64,000 nucleotides of DNA from JBCCTX01 sp965263105 (GTDB taxonomy: Bacteria > Bacteroidota > Bacteroidia > J057): contig CBDHGL010000002.1 in NCBI GenBank assembly GCA_965263105.1, positions 372,001 through 436,000 of the forward strand, read 5' to 3'. Under the pieces are notes generated by a model, which had not been told where the DNA came from, ran no database searches, and saw only the letters and a program-made list of their open reading frames with translations. How positions within the stretch are numbered: the stretch's first letter is position 1; the number at the start of each line of letters is the position of its first letter. A program made the translations under genes and the position numbers. This document shows, piece after piece, positions 9,625 through 19,500 of this stretch.

Positions 9625-10770
9625 TCAATAAACCGGATAGGGCGCCTTACGGTATTCGCATTTTGTACGACAGGGGATCAGAAGTAGGGTGGGAAAATTT
9701 ATGGCAAAGGATACTTCCCAACTTCCTTTGGTGACTCCTCTTAGCCCGCTGTAATCATAATTGTATCCTCCTACCAGACGGAAGAAGGAGTTATTCTGAA
9801 CTGCAAGGGGTATTTCCGCTCCGAGTTGAATCCCTAAGGAATTGGTACGGGGAGCATTCCGATCGGACTTAGGGGAAAATATATGGCCTAAATTATCCAA
9901 ACCCGCCCATCGGTGAAAAAGTAAGCCCAGGATACTCGGCCCCAAGGGATTGTGAATATAGACCAATCCTGCATCTAAGACTTGGTATCGCAATCCACTA
10001 TTGGGAGCAGAGGCCTGCTGGGAATAGCGGAGCAGACTTCCTGCGGAGTACTCGGGGGTCCTAGGAGAGTTCCCTCTATTGGCATATAGGTCTAAAGAGA
10101 CTGTGTATCGGGGAGCAAGCTCTTCATTGGGGAGGCTAATGCCCCCTACTTCCCCGGCGTTTACCAAGTGATTTACGGCAAAGCCCAAGCGATAAAACAC
10201 CTTATAATTGATGAGAAACCCAGAATATATGGCTCCAACATCCAAATCATAGTACTCTCCCAACAATTCAGATGCGAATGCATTACTTACCATTGAGGGG
10301 CCTATTATTCCATTAATGGGATCAAGTTGATCCGAGAATACGAGGCGAGAGAAGTCGAAATCCATTCGATTATAGGTGGCTCTAAAACCAAAGCTGAGTT
10401 CAGAACCATCTCTAAATCGACTATTGCAATTGCGAAGGGCGTGAAAGGAGTAGGAAAGGCCAATGCTTTTCCACTTCAATTGGGAACTCCCCTCTGTATT
10501 TTGCGTCATGATCACCCCTAAACCCGATTTTAAGTCAGCTATCTCGGAGGCAATAGCCACACTCTGCGTATTAAAGGCCGCATCATACCCGCCGATCCCT
10601 CTCCATTGGTTTTTGGCAATCCCATATATGGAAGTCCCTGCTTCATAGCCTGTAAGTGCTGGATTTAAGTAAAGGGGATTCCCATAATAATGAGAAAAAA
10701 TAGGATCTTGGGCCTCCAACAAGTTAGGGAACCACATAATAACCAGAATGACATAGTATCTGTACCTCAT
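9625..10770 (-). CDS. PorP/SprF family type IX secretion membrane protein
   Basis: This 381-aa protein carries a signal peptide (residues 1-20, LLEAQ), then DPIFSHYYGNPLYLNPALTGYE. That N-terminal signature, with NQWRG and a 12-to-14-strand outer-membrane barrel behind it, is diagnostic of the PorP/SprF family. Family members are outer-membrane partners that bring T9SS type B cargo (SprB-like adhesins) to the surface and belong to the type IX apparatus of Bacteroidota. The gene lies 81 bases downstream of a giant PKD protein with a type B tail, the classic sprB-sprF order, which indicates that this barrel serves that specific cargo. No terminator is evident between the two genes. Confidence 0.9.
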   Translation of the reverse strand: MRYRYYVILVIMWFPNLLEAQDPIFSHYYGNPLYLNPALTGYEAGTSIYGIAKNQWRGIGGYDAAFNTQSVAIASEIADLKSGLGVIMTQNTEGSSQLKWKSIGLSYSFHALRNCNSRFRDGSELSFGFRATYNRMDFDFSRLVFSDQLDPINGIIGPSMVSNAFASELLGEYYDLDVGAIYSGFLINYKVFYRLGFAVNHLVNAGEVGGISLPNEELAPRYTVSLDLYANRGNSPRTPEYSAGSLLRYSQQASAPNSGLRYQVLDAGLVYIHNPLGPSILGLLFHRWAGLDNLGHIFSPKSDRNAPRTNSLGIQLGAEIPLAVQNNSFFRLVGGYNYDYSGLRGVTKGSWEVSFAINFPTLLLIPCRTKCEYRKAPYPVY

Positions 10771-10851
10771 AGTATTTCCTATTATATATAGCTGTTTATC
10801 AATATCTTAACTCGAACGCCTGTGTTTACCTAGGGACTAAAAATGCCCAAC

Positions 10852-13800
10852 CTACCTCAACAAGGTTAAGGTTCCTCGATTCTTTCCTTTAAATGGGCGC
10901 CCATCTTTAAACTGTGCCAACAGAACCTTCCAGACATATGCATTATTTCGAGATAACTTATTTTGACTAGTGGTTCCATCCCAGTATTCTGAAGGTCTAC
11001 CCGCTGCATCAAGTGCTTTTGACTCCCACACTACATTGCCCCACTGATTGTAAACGGCAATGTGAAACGCAGCTAGACCAATTCCGATCGGTTTGAAAAA
11101 CTGGGCATCTCCTATAGGGGTACCTCCCGTTGGAAAGAATCCCGTTGGGATTTGCAGTCCCCCATAGGGTGGAGCGACGAATTGTGTTAAGGTATCCCTA
11201 CATCCATTGGCTAAGGAAACAATCAAGCTAACAGCAAACGTGTCAAATCTTCCAAAATCATACCTAAAATCCTGTAAAGAGGAAACTTGTTGCCCATCAA
11301 CCCACCACTGGTAAGTAGCAGCCATCGTTTCTCCTTCAAAAAATACTTTCCCGTTGGGCAGGGTGTCGAAGGCAAAGGTGAAGTCCGCCATTGGGGATTC
11401 AAAAACCTCCCACTCCAATTCTGCTTGGTCAAAGCATTGATCTTCTTGGCTCAGTTCCAAAGAGACCGTATAGGTGCCTGGAAGCGCATATAGGTAGGTA
11501 GGTAGGTCTGAATTAGAACTTCCTCCATCGCCAAAATCCCATCTCCATTGATCTCCGGTATTGTCCAACGGGAGGAATTCCACCAATTGATTCGTACAGG
11601 GCTCTCCTGTAATTGTGAAATCAGCCTGAGGCTGGGCAATAACCCTAAGGCTCTGACTCACTTGGGAGGAACATTGGAACGGATTGCTGGCGGTCAGGGT
11701 AATTTGATAATTTCCTGCTTCATCATAGGCATAGGAAGGAGAAATGCTTTGGAATTCCTCTTCATTCCCCATCTCCCATCGGTAGCTATTCTGGTTCCCG
11801 ATAGATAAGTTTTCAGGTTGAAAAGTTTCTCCTTCACAATAGCTTGCTTTGGGCAGTTCAAATTGGGCTACAGGACTTGGAAATACCTGTATCTCAAAGG
11901 AGCTGTCGTTCCTGCAGCCATTTGCATCTTCTGTATTGAACCCTACGGGAAAGCTCCCAGGGTCTGCATAGGTTTCACTTGGGGCAAAGGAAGTAGAGCT
12001 ATTACCATTTCCAAAATCCCAGGAATAAATGGTACCTCCTGATTGATTGGTGAAGTTTACTACTAAAGGAGCGCAGCCTTCCAGTCTGTCTGCATCAATA
12101 ATAACAGGGGGGAGAGCATTTACTTCTAATACGGTATCCCAAACGCTTGGACAAAGGAAGGTGTCTGATAACGTAGTCAAGCGAACGGAGTAGCTGCCTG
12201 CCTGGGAATAGACATGGAGGGGATTTTCAGTCGTCTCTTGCGTATTGTCCCCAAAATCCCATGTAAAGCTGGCAATACCTGATCGTACCGTTGGCATAAA
12301 ACTAACTTCCTCCCCTACACACAAGGAACCCATAATCAATCCTTGGGAGGCTACGGCAGGTAAAACTTGTATTTGTTGTTCACTTGTGTCAAAACTACAC
12401 TGGTTATGCGCAATGAGCCGTAGGGTAAAGGTACCCGGAGTGGTATAGGTATGTGAGGGATTCGAAGAAGTTTCTCCGGCAGTTCCATCTCCAAAATCCC
12501 AACGGAGAAATGGCGCATCGGAAAAGTCGGTAGGGTTAATGGTCATGGGCGTGCAGCCCCGGGTGGAATCGATGGCAAAATTGGCATCGATGGTGTTGGG
12601 ATGTACCACCAAGGTCTGTGAACCTGTATCTGCACCACAAAAATTTTGAGCAATAAGCGTAAGGGTATAGGTAGAATCTCTTTCATTGGCTATATAAACC
12701 TGGCGGGGAGGATTTTCTTCTAAGGAGAACGCTCCATTCCCCAAATCCCAGGAGAAAGACTCGGGATTTCCTGTCGTCAGATTAAATAGAGAATCTGAAT
12801 CCAATACGAAGGGAGAGCAGTCATCGTCTCTTTGCAGGCCGATGCGAACCTGTGGAAGGGGAAATACCGTTACCCTTCCCTCTGCCTGGGAATTTCCACA
12901 TTGATTACTGATGGACAGATGTATTTGGTAAGTTGTATCTGTAGGGCCTTGAGGAAAAACCACCGTCCCGGGTTCTTCTATATGTAAGGTATCCCCCAGC
13001 CCAAAGTCCCATATCGAAATTCCTCCATTTTGCTGACTGTTATTGGAAAATTGTACCGGCAAGCCGCTTAAAGATTCATTTAGAATCTGAGCACAGCCCT
13101 CCTGCATATCCGGGGTAAAACTCGCAGAAGGTACATCTTCAATAACTAGCTCTTGGCTTGTGGAGTCTTTGCATCCAGAGGAACTAGCTGTTACCCAAAG
13201 CCAGACAGTAAACGGACCAGAACTAGTATAGGAGTGAATAGGATTCGTATCCGTTGAGGTAGTACCCTCTCCAAAATCCCACAAATATGCTGCATCTGCT
13301 AAAGAGGAGTTTGAAAATTGAAGGTCGGTATTGACACACATAGATCCTTCAACATCAAACCCTACTTCTGGGAGCCCAATTTTAAAGACAATTTTTTCGC
13401 CAAGGCTCACACAGCTATCCTCATTGGTATAGCGATAAGTGAGTTTTGTATCTTCTCCCAAGGGAAGTAGATCTGGATCCAAGATTCCCAAAACCGGATC
13501 TATGATACCCGGTCCTGACCAAATACCCCCTTGGGGAAGGGCCTCTAGGGTATCTCTTCCAGTCCCCTCACAATAGCCTTGGCGCTCTCCCACAAATACT
13601 TCGGTCGTATCCAAAATATGAATTATCTTGGTATCCCGCGTCTCACATTCTTCGGTACCCACTATATAGGTAAGTATATTATCTCCAATATTTGCCTGTG
13701 CAGGATTAAATTGTGAGGTGCCAGGCTCAACCCCTGGACCTACCCATCTCCCTCCAGCAGGAATTCCCCCTTCCAAGTTTACGATAGCTTCATTTTGGCA

Positions 13801-16233
13801 ATAGGTTTCCTCTGCCCCCGCTTCAGCCGTATCTGCCTCTACCAAACTCAGGGTCATTATGGCACTATCTGTACAACCAGCGCTTGTGGTAAACGTATAA
13901 ATTAGACTAAGCTCATCTTCCTCGACTCCTGCTGAATTGAAAATCCCCGTTGGGTCTATCACGCCGGGTCCCTTCCAACTCCCTGTCCCCATGTCTCCCG
14001 ATAGGGGGGAATAGCCTTCTAATACGATATCTTGATCCGATCGACAGTAGGTTCGGTCTGTAGTCGCCACATCGGGAAGGGGTGAAATTGTAATGCTTCG
14101 GCTTGCTGATCCACTACAGCCTGTAAGGGTATCGGTATAGGAATACATCTTTTCCAGGGTCCCAGGCGTATTTTCTATAATAATTGTGCTATCCACATCG
14201 CCATTTTCCCAGATCCCCCCTCGAGGGAAACCAAAAAGAATTATGGTGTCTACCCCTGCACAAGCAACGGTATCTGGGGCTAAAATTTCGGTATCTGGCC
14301 CTGCATTTACAATGATTTGGACGCTCCCTTCTACCTGGCAAGCCCCAACTCCGTACTGGTATAGCACTTGAATCGTATCCTCCAATCCTACTGGAGGGAG
14401 AAATTCTCCAGTTAGGGAATCCACGTACTCCCCTAACCACCTTCCTCCATTTGGGTTGGCCATGAGCGCTAAGGTCTCTCCATTGGAGCAGATAGCTGTA
14501 TCAGGACTTAACTCTAAGGTAGCCAGGCCCGCAACCAGAAAGGTATCAGTAGTCTGTACACTAGCACATTCATTCTTTGTAGAAACCTGGATAATATATG
14601 CCTCTGCCTGAGGGAGAAAAGTGATCCCTGTTGGATTAGGGCCTGTAAAAGTCTCAGGGCTAGCCCCAGGAAAACTCCAGATGATGTCTTCCAAGGTTCC
14701 TCCTCTGGGATTTGTCGTAGCAAAAAAGGAAGTGGAAAATTCCCCACAGGTATCGGGGGTGGGCTCCAGGGAAAGCCCAGGGGGACCTTTGATTTCTAGA
14801 CTTTGCTCCCACAACTCTCCGGTTCCGCATTCATTGGAAGCACTTAAAGAAACCGTGTAGCTACCTTCCTGGGAAAATCGAATTTCTGGATTTCGGGAAG
14901 TAGAACCTGTATTGTTAATAAACTCAAACCCTCCGGGGCCATCAACTGACCACTCAAAATTTACGCCTGTTAGTGGGGTGGTAGTATTTTCCGCTACGAA
15001 AGTAAAAGGGGCACAACCTGCTGCCTCATTAGGGAGACCATTTCCTGTAAAGTCAACGGATACCTGTGGAACATCTGTGACAATGATCGTACGTGCAGAA
15101 TTAACAGCTCCACATTCTGTGACATCACTTGAATTGATGGCTTCTAGGCTGACCGTATATACTCCGGGAGTCGAATAGGTGTGAGTAGGCTCAAAGTCAG
15201 TACTTGTATTTCCATCTCCAAAATCCCAGGAGAATTGGAGGACATTGTCCTCCGGGCAGGTAAGATTTTGAAAACTAACTGATTCCCCTGAACAAACAAT
15301 CGTGTCTGCTAATCCAATAGCCGCCACAACAGTAGGGCTTACAAAGACAGGAACCGCTCCAAAATGCATATTACGTGAATCACAACTATTGTAGGCATTA
15401 ACGGTAACTGTAAAGGAAGATTGATCTGAATTACAGGTTCCAAAAGGGGATAGGTCATAGCTATGAAGAGGAGTTGAATTGTCTCGGACCTCATCAAAAT
15501 TTCCGTCGCCCCAGTCCCATAGGTAATATTCTACCACAGAGCCATCCGTATTGTTAATAAGTTCCACGGTCTCCCCCTCACAAATATCTGTCCCCCCCAA
15601 TTCTACCTGTATGGCGACACTAGGGCGCTTAAAAAATCGAATGGTATCCCGGAAATAGCCCATACAGGTACCGTTGGTCATACTAACTTCTACAGGGAAA
15701 GACCCAAACCTTTCGTACGTATGTTGGATAACCAATGCTGTCCCTGTAATGGCTGGGGAGCCATCCCCCCAATCTAAAGTATAATCTCCTGCTACAGGAA
15801 GGGCCCCTAAGGTTAGTACAGTTGTAAAGGTGTCCCTTTCTGCATTTTCACTTAAACACAATTGCGTCTGGGAGAAATTGCCAGAAATATTTGGGGTAGC
15901 TTGTATGGTAATTTCCTGGGTAGCCTGACAAGAGACACCTCCTGTATCTGTAACCGTTAGCGTTACATTTGCTGTATATGCAGCATCTCTTGGTTGAAAG
16001 GAAAAGGAAGTTACCCTACCAGTAGCAGTCCCTTGGCCATTAAAGTTCCATCGGTAACTTTGGATTCTAGCATCTTGGGTAGCCGTGAAATTGACAGGTA
16101 ACTGGGCACAGGTGCTGTTGGTACTTACATTAAAATTTGCCAAGCATTGTCCCCAAGCCGAAGCTGGCACAAGTAATAGATAAAGGCCCAAAAAATATTT
16201 ATACAAGCTGGGCACAAAAAGGTGTTTTGACAT
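10852..16233 (-). CDS. giant PKD-repeat adhesin with T9SS type B (gliding-motility) C-terminus
   Basis: This 1793-aa protein begins with a signal peptide (residues 1-29, ASAWGQ). It has roughly 12-15 PKD-type domains, recognised by repeated WDFGDG / H-x-Y-x-x-x-G-x-Y/F motifs. Between about residues 580 and 960 these are interrupted by another repeat type with GGIWSGPGI / FNPAQANIGDN signatures. The last ~90 residues (FFPTGG, AVYNQWGNVVWES, YWDG, YVWKV, GTLTLL) are the gliding-motility-associated CHU_C / type B T9SS sorting domain. It is expected to be exported by T9SS and held on the surface with help from the downstream PorP/SprF protein, as an SprB-like adhesin for gliding or attachment. 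Cysteines are frequent and spaced once per domain. Confidence 0.9.
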   Translation of the reverse strand: MSKHLFVPSLYKYFLGLYLLLVPASAWGQCLANFNVSTNSTCAQLPVNFTATQDARIQSYRWNFNGQGTATGRVTSFSFQPRDAAYTANVTLTVTDTGGVSCQATQEITIQATPNISGNFSQTQLCLSENAERDTFTTVLTLGALPVAGDYTLDWGDGSPAITGTALVIQHTYERFGSFPVEVSMTNGTCMGYFRDTIRFFKRPSVAIQVELGGTDICEGETVELINNTDGSVVEYYLWDWGDGNFDEVRDNSTPLHSYDLSPFGTCNSDQSSFTVTVNAYNSCDSRNMHFGAVPVFVSPTVVAAIGLADTIVCSGESVSFQNLTCPEDNVLQFSWDFGDGNTSTDFEPTHTYSTPGVYTVSLEAINSSDVTECGAVNSARTIIVTDVPQVSVDFTGNGLPNEAAGCAPFTFVAENTTTPLTGVNFEWSVDGPGGFEFINNTGSTSRNPEIRFSQEGSYTVSLSASNECGTGELWEQSLEIKGPPGLSLEPTPDTCGEFSTSFFATTNPRGGTLEDIIWSFPGASPETFTGPNPTGITFLPQAEAYIIQVSTKNECASVQTTDTFLVAGLATLELSPDTAICSNGETLALMANPNGGRWLGEYVDSLTGEFLPPVGLEDTIQVLYQYGVGACQVEGSVQIIVNAGPDTEILAPDTVACAGVDTIILFGFPRGGIWENGDVDSTIIIENTPGTLEKMYSYTDTLTGCSGSASRSITISPLPDVATTDRTYCRSDQDIVLEGYSPLSGDMGTGSWKGPGVIDPTGIFNSAGVEEDELSLIYTFTTSAGCTDSAIMTLSLVEADTAEAGAEETYCQNEAIVNLEGGIPAGGRWVGPGVEPGTSQFNPAQANIGDNILTYIVGTEECETRDTKIIHILDTTEVFVGERQGYCEGTGRDTLEALPQGGIWSGPGIIDPVLGILDPDLLPLGEDTKLTYRYTNEDSCVSLGEKIVFKIGLPEVGFDVEGSMCVNTDLQFSNSSLADAAYLWDFGEGTTSTDTNPIHSYTSSGPFTVWLWVTASSSGCKDSTSQELVIEDVPSASFTPDMQEGCAQILNESLSGLPVQFSNNSQQNGGISIWDFGLGDTLHIEEPGTVVFPQGPTDTTYQIHLSISNQCGNSQAEGRVTVFPLPQVRIGLQRDDDCSPFVLDSDSLFNLTTGNPESFSWDLGNGAFSLEENPPRQVYIANERDSTYTLTLIAQNFCGADTGSQTLVVHPNTIDANFAIDSTRGCTPMTINPTDFSDAPFLRWDFGDGTAGETSSNPSHTYTTPGTFTLRLIAHNQCSFDTSEQQIQVLPAVASQGLIMGSLCVGEEVSFMPTVRSGIASFTWDFGDNTQETTENPLHVYSQAGSYSVRLTTLSDTFLCPSVWDTVLEVNALPPVIIDADRLEGCAPLVVNFTNQSGGTIYSWDFGNGNSSTSFAPSETYADPGSFPVGFNTEDANGCRNDSSFEIQVFPSPVAQFELPKASYCEGETFQPENLSIGNQNSYRWEMGNEEEFQSISPSYAYDEAGNYQITLTASNPFQCSSQVSQSLRVIAQPQADFTITGEPCTNQLVEFLPLDNTGDQWRWDFGDGGSSNSDLPTYLYALPGTYTVSLELSQEDQCFDQAELEWEVFESPMADFTFAFDTLPNGKVFFEGETMAATYQWWVDGQQVSSLQDFRYDFGRFDTFAVSLIVSLANGCRDTLTQFVAPPYGGLQIPTGFFPTGGTPIGDAQFFKPIGIGLAAFHIAVYNQWGNVVWESKALDAAGRPSEYWDGTTSQNKLSRNNAYVWKVLLAQFKDGRPFKGKNRGTLTLLR

Positions 16234-16565
16234 GGATATTTTGTTCAGAGCAACCCAATGATAATAATAAATGAAATATTCAAAAAAACTATTCTTTAAT
16301 CAACATGTATTTGGTTTTTTTAATAAATTAATTGTACAAATTAATATTCTATTTGTCAAAATTATTGAGCCTATATGGCTGGTTTCGTATTGGGTATATA
16401 TCGCTGGAAAGGGAGGGAATATTAAGAGAAAAGGGGAATATTTTCGAAAAAAAATAAATTTAGGGCAGAAAGACCTTCTTTTTACCCTAAACTAGTTTTA
16501 TACCCGAGATCTAGTTTCTAATTCATATCAGCGTTTTTTGCCCAATAATACATAGTGAAATTCTC
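16234..16565. other. intergenic region between two minus-strand genes
   Basis: This 332-base AT-rich gap holds the upstream region of the PKD gene (left part) and the terminator of the beta-helix gene (right part). A 74-codon plus-strand frame inside it has no family signature and is low-complexity, so I do not call it a gene. A run TAGTTTTTTTG on the minus strand about 60 bases before the PKD start loosely resembles a -7 box but is not an exact match. Confidence 0.6.
16447..16491 (-). terminator. Rho-independent terminator of the broken beta-helix gene
   Basis: TTTAGGG (16459-16465) and CCCTAAA (16485-16491) form the outer stem, with a partly paired AGAAAGA/TTCTTTTT interior. On the minus strand the hairpin is followed by TTTATTTTTTTTC. 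It sits 75 bases beyond the stop at 16566, as expected for an intrinsic terminator of that gene. Confidence 0.75.
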
Positions 16566-19500
16566 CTAGGGATTTACTATTGCGATTTTATCCCTTTTTA
16601 ACATACTGCCCTTCGAAATGGCTTCCCATATATAAACTCCCGAGGGAAGATTAGGAAGTTCCCACTGTTCTTCAAGTTCTGCTGAGCGTATCTCCTTCCT
16701 TGCAACTACCTGTCCTTGGGCATTGCTTAATCGAAGCACAATTGGTTCCTGCTTCCCTTCTGGACCCTTAATCCACAGATATTTTGAAGTGGGATTTGGG
16801 TATATTTGAATCCCTTTTGCTTGACCCTGAGTCAAATCCGTTCCAATAGGATCAGAAATATTTGTAATCAAGTTGCCCTTTTTCTCAGTTTTGGAAGCCT
16901 GGTAAATTTCTTGGGTTTCAGCATCCTGAATAAAAACTACTGCATATAGAGAATCTGGATTTTGAACAATAGAAGGAGAGGGTTGGGAATTAGGGGTCCA
17001 GGTCTCTTCGATAAACATAGGTTCTAAGGCCTCCATATTTTGAAGGCGTTCCCCTTGGGCACCAGGAAGCATTCTTCTTAACACATGATTATATATTTTG
17101 CCTCCCATACTTACTCCATCTTCTAGGAGTGCTATATGAATTCTAAGGGGTCTATCCCACTTTTGAAGTGCGGTGAGGGTGGCCTTTACAGTATAAGGAT
17201 CCTTGGAGGTGGTATCAATGTAGATATGGAAGGGAGAAAACTCTAATGAGCTTGTATCTATAGTCCGCAGGGACAGTTCGGATAGAGAACCTTGATATTC
17301 CATTCCCCCTACAACAATATTACCAGGTGTACTAATGCTATAATGACTAAGTCTAGCTTGGGGATCTATAGAGTTAGCTGCTTCGAGGGGATCCCCCGAT
17401 TGATAATGGTAGCTAATTGGAATGATGTCATCCTTATACTGCTCAAAAGCCTTAGGTACTCCCTGTGATAGTCCTTCTGAAATAGCTCCTGGGAAATATT
17501 CCAGTAGAATTTTCCGAGACCTATTTCCCAAGAAAAAATTATCTATGGCTACGCCATTGAGATCTGCGGCGGCATTTACAATGCCAATACTCTTAAATGC
17601 CAGGCGAAAACGAGTGATGGGACTTACAAGGGAATCTACTAGGCGATGCGCTACCCGCTTCCATCCAAGGTATTCACCCGACCACCCATATTGGCTTTCT
17701 TCAGGCTGATCCCCGGGATTGGCAATGAGCGTAGATAAATCGTACCAATTTATTCCCGAAGTATCGGTACCGAAAGAATACCAATTATTTCCATTATCCG
17801 TGGAGACTTGTAATACCGCTCCGTCGAAGGCTGCTTGGGTATCACTCCATAGATCAAAAGACAGCATCGGAAAGGGCAGGGAGCTTAGGTCGAAACAAGG
17901 ACTGTATAACCAGGAATGAACATTAGTCGAATAAGCATCATCTAGATCAGTAGCCCAAACCCTTTCTCCGTCAGCGGCATAATTTATAGTACTTCCCGAT
18001 GGGAGGCCCAGTTCCCAAAGGGAATTTTCCTCATGTGGCTGCCAATAGAAGTTTCCTGCTCAAAGGAGTCATCATAGGGCAGACTATTAGAGGAAATCGC
18101 AGGCAATACCCAAATGCTTGCATGTGGGATAGAGTCTTGGGGGTTATTGCCAAATTGAATAGAGTTGCCCTCAATAGTTCGGAGAAGGGAATAATTCCCT
18201 GGGGGCAAATCTAATTTGATGGTCAAATTCTCAATCAGAATTTGGTTGAGCTCAGTGGTATATTCTCTGTTATAAGTGATAGCAATTTTATCCGCTCTAA
18301 TATTTCGTAATCCACAATTGTAATTCCTTCTCCTATTGCTTCCACTCTGGTAGTGGGATTATCTTGGATCAAAATTCCTTTTGGAAATCTGAGGACAAAG
18401 GACTGATTCTCACCTATGGCCCAAGCACCACCGGTACTATCTGTGAGTCTGATAGGTCCTAGGGCAAGAGATTCATTATCATACTGACATACTTGGATTT
18501 CAGAAGCAATGATAGTTGATTCCTGGTATTCATATGCTCCTATATCTATTCTGTTATTACTTGAGCCTATTACCCGGGAATAACCACGTTGATCCGTAGT
18601 AGTGGAGGTAGAGTCAATAAATTCTCCAGATGAAATGGCAGGGCTGTGGGCTAATAAAGCCAGGGTAGGGACAGGTCCTCCATTCATTTTCAAACTGTCT
18701 AATCTAGGGTCTATGGGTTCTGAGGAACCCCCAACGATATCTGTAGATCGAGCTCTAATATTTGAACCTGTTGTATCTGAAATAAGGTTATATCCTTCTG
18801 ATAAGGCAAATGAACCCTCAGAAGAGGAAATTGAGGGACCATCACCTGCAAAGAGGCTGTTTTTTATATATAGAGAATCGCCTGTATTCAATTTGATATT
18901 ATTTCCATTGGTAGCTGCCTCATTAGAAAATATGGTTGAGTAATTGATAGATAAGGCATCAAAGGTAGTTTCTGTCTCGTTAAAAAAAGGCGTATTTTTA
19001 TCACAAAATATTCCTCCTCCATCGGTACTATTATTATCATAAATGGTACTGTTGCTTAATTCGAGTTTGCCCGAAGATAAAATTCCTCCTCCTGCATTAT
19101 TCGCCTGATTATGTGAAATAGTTGTGCCAAGTAAGAAAGTAAGCCCATTGATAGTAAGTCCTCCTCCATTTTTGGAGGAATTAGTTGAAAAATAGCTGTC
19201 TTTCAATATGCTCGGGCCTGCCAAATAACCTCCACCTCCTGAACCATTTGATTTATTACTCAAAGCTATACACTTATCAATATAATTTTGATTAAAAATT
19301 CCTCCACTAGAAATTCCAATCCAAAATCCTCCTCCATTTCCAGAAGCAAAGTTATTTTCTATAGTTGAATTCTCGATTAATGTATTCCCATTGGCGCAAA
19401 ATATAGCCCCCCCATTACCTGGAAGGAATTCTAAAGCCATAATATCCAACCCCTCTGCACGGTTATTGAGAAAATAACTTTCTCGGATTCTTATATCAGC

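Noticed and set aside
16271..16495. A 74-aa plus-strand gene in the gap before the PKD protein
   Set aside because: It is AT-driven low-complexity sequence that overlaps the upstream region of one gene and the terminator of another, with no conserved motif.
17984..18226. An 80-aa independent small gene
   Set aside because: Its residues match the paralogous giant protein in register, so it is the middle fragment of the twice-frameshifted gene.
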